Source: Rhea pennata (Eukaryota > Chordata > Aves > Rheiformes > Rheidae). From it: a stretch of DNA of 64,000 nucleotides. The first letter of the stretch is position 1, and each line of letters opens with the position of its first letter. The position numbers were made by a program, and so were the translations under genes. This document shows positions 63,401 through 64,000 of the stretch, piece after piece. The stretch is taken from NCBI RefSeq assembly GCF_028389875.1, contig NC_084665.1:19810001-19874000 (forward strand). The letters are read 5' to 3'. The notes beneath the pieces were generated by a model. It was not told the origin of the DNA, searched no databases, and saw nothing but the letters and a program-made list of their open reading frames with translations.

Positions 63401-64000
63401 GAAACAGACTGTTGAAGCATTGTGGTACCTGGGCTAGGACTAAGCACAACAGTCCAAGTATAGCTTACCTGTTTGCTACTTGAAGTAGCAAGTAAGGACA
63501 CTGAGAAGGAGCTTTACAGCTATATCTTTGCAACTGACAAATGTTACAGTATGATTAAAACTAAAAATGGTCTAATGCCACTTAATAATCTGTCATTATG
63601 ATGGATGAATGCATGTGGAAATTATTTGTTTAGAAGTTCTTTTCAAGTAAACAAAACTGAAAAGAAGTCTTTTCTGATACCTAAGTCCATGTAGCTGTGG
63701 CTAGTCTCAGGTACTGAGAAATTCAGAAATCATATAAAATATCATTTGGAAATTATGCAGTGACCAGGTAATGTACTGTTAGACTAGTATAGCATGTGGT
63801 AAAAGAATATCAGTGTCACCAGCAATCACAGTACATGCCTAAACATGCTGCTTATGCACACTTCAGAACAGCCAAATGCTGTGTGGCAGCAAATCTACAT
63901 ACAATATTGAGGACTTAAGTTTGAGCTTGCTGTTCATTTCTGCTGTAAATGGACTGAAATATTCTGTGTGAATTTAATTCAAAACAAACAGTGGAAGCAT
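60450..64000. other. Upstream flank of SPDYA, no exon recognised
   Basis: About 3.5 kb with only short frames on either strand. By vertebrate synteny the next gene to the right should be PPP1CB on the minus strand, so its 3' UTR or downstream intergenic DNA could fall here. I saw no PPP1CB coding exon. Confidence 0.5.
61834..61857. repeat. Poly-T tract
   Basis: About 24 T. On the minus strand this is poly-A, but no AATAAA precedes it closely, so a retrocopy is not supported. Confidence 0.8.

Overview
The window looks like avian (sauropsid) genomic DNA. It has small introns, few interspersed repeats, a degraded CR1-type LINE and very GC-rich CpG-island promoters. It also shows the vertebrate gene order WDR43, TRMT61B, SPDYA, which is the order and relative orientation seen around human 2p23.2, here inverted. 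Three complete protein-coding genes could be assembled exon by exon. Every splice junction is GT-AG, all reading phases agree, and the predicted proteins (658, 429 and 308 aa) are close to family lengths.

Layout. 1-18,400 holds no gene I can name. It carries microsatellites, a small CpG cluster near 3.1 kb, a retrocopy-like poly-A tract near 5.2 kb, and two minus-strand exon-like segments (6918-7051 and 1904-2192). In human, TOGARAM2 lies downstream of WDR43 in the same orientation, so those segments could belong to it or to another transcript; I did not recognise the peptides. 18,480-43,922 (minus) is WDR43, with 18 coding exons. Four of its introns (3, 4, 5 and 9) each carry a C/D-box snoRNA of the SNORD53/SNORD92 type. 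Intron 3 also contains a roughly 2.5 kb dead CR1 element. 43,923-44,119 is a 197-bp bidirectional CpG-island promoter with two ETS-type sites. 44,120-51,939 (plus) is TRMT61B, with 7 coding exons. 52,197-59,026 (minus) is SPDYA, with 6 coding exons, convergent with TRMT61B so that the 3' ends nearly touch or overlap. Its promoter CpG island is at about 59,940-60,420. 60,450-64,000 shows no exon; by synteny PPP1CB should lie beyond the right edge.

How the parts relate. WDR43 is a small-subunit-processome (t-UTP) protein. Its introns supply snoRNAs complementary to one short 28S rRNA segment, so this host gene contributes both a ribosome-assembly protein and rRNA-modification guides. TRMT61B, which shares its promoter, is the mitochondrial m1A RNA methyltransferase. 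SPDYA is a CDK1/CDK2 activator with an independent, CCAAT-box-rich promoter.

Limits. Gene names rest on recalled family sequences, not on a search. UTR limits, transcription starts and poly-A choices are inferred from motifs only.
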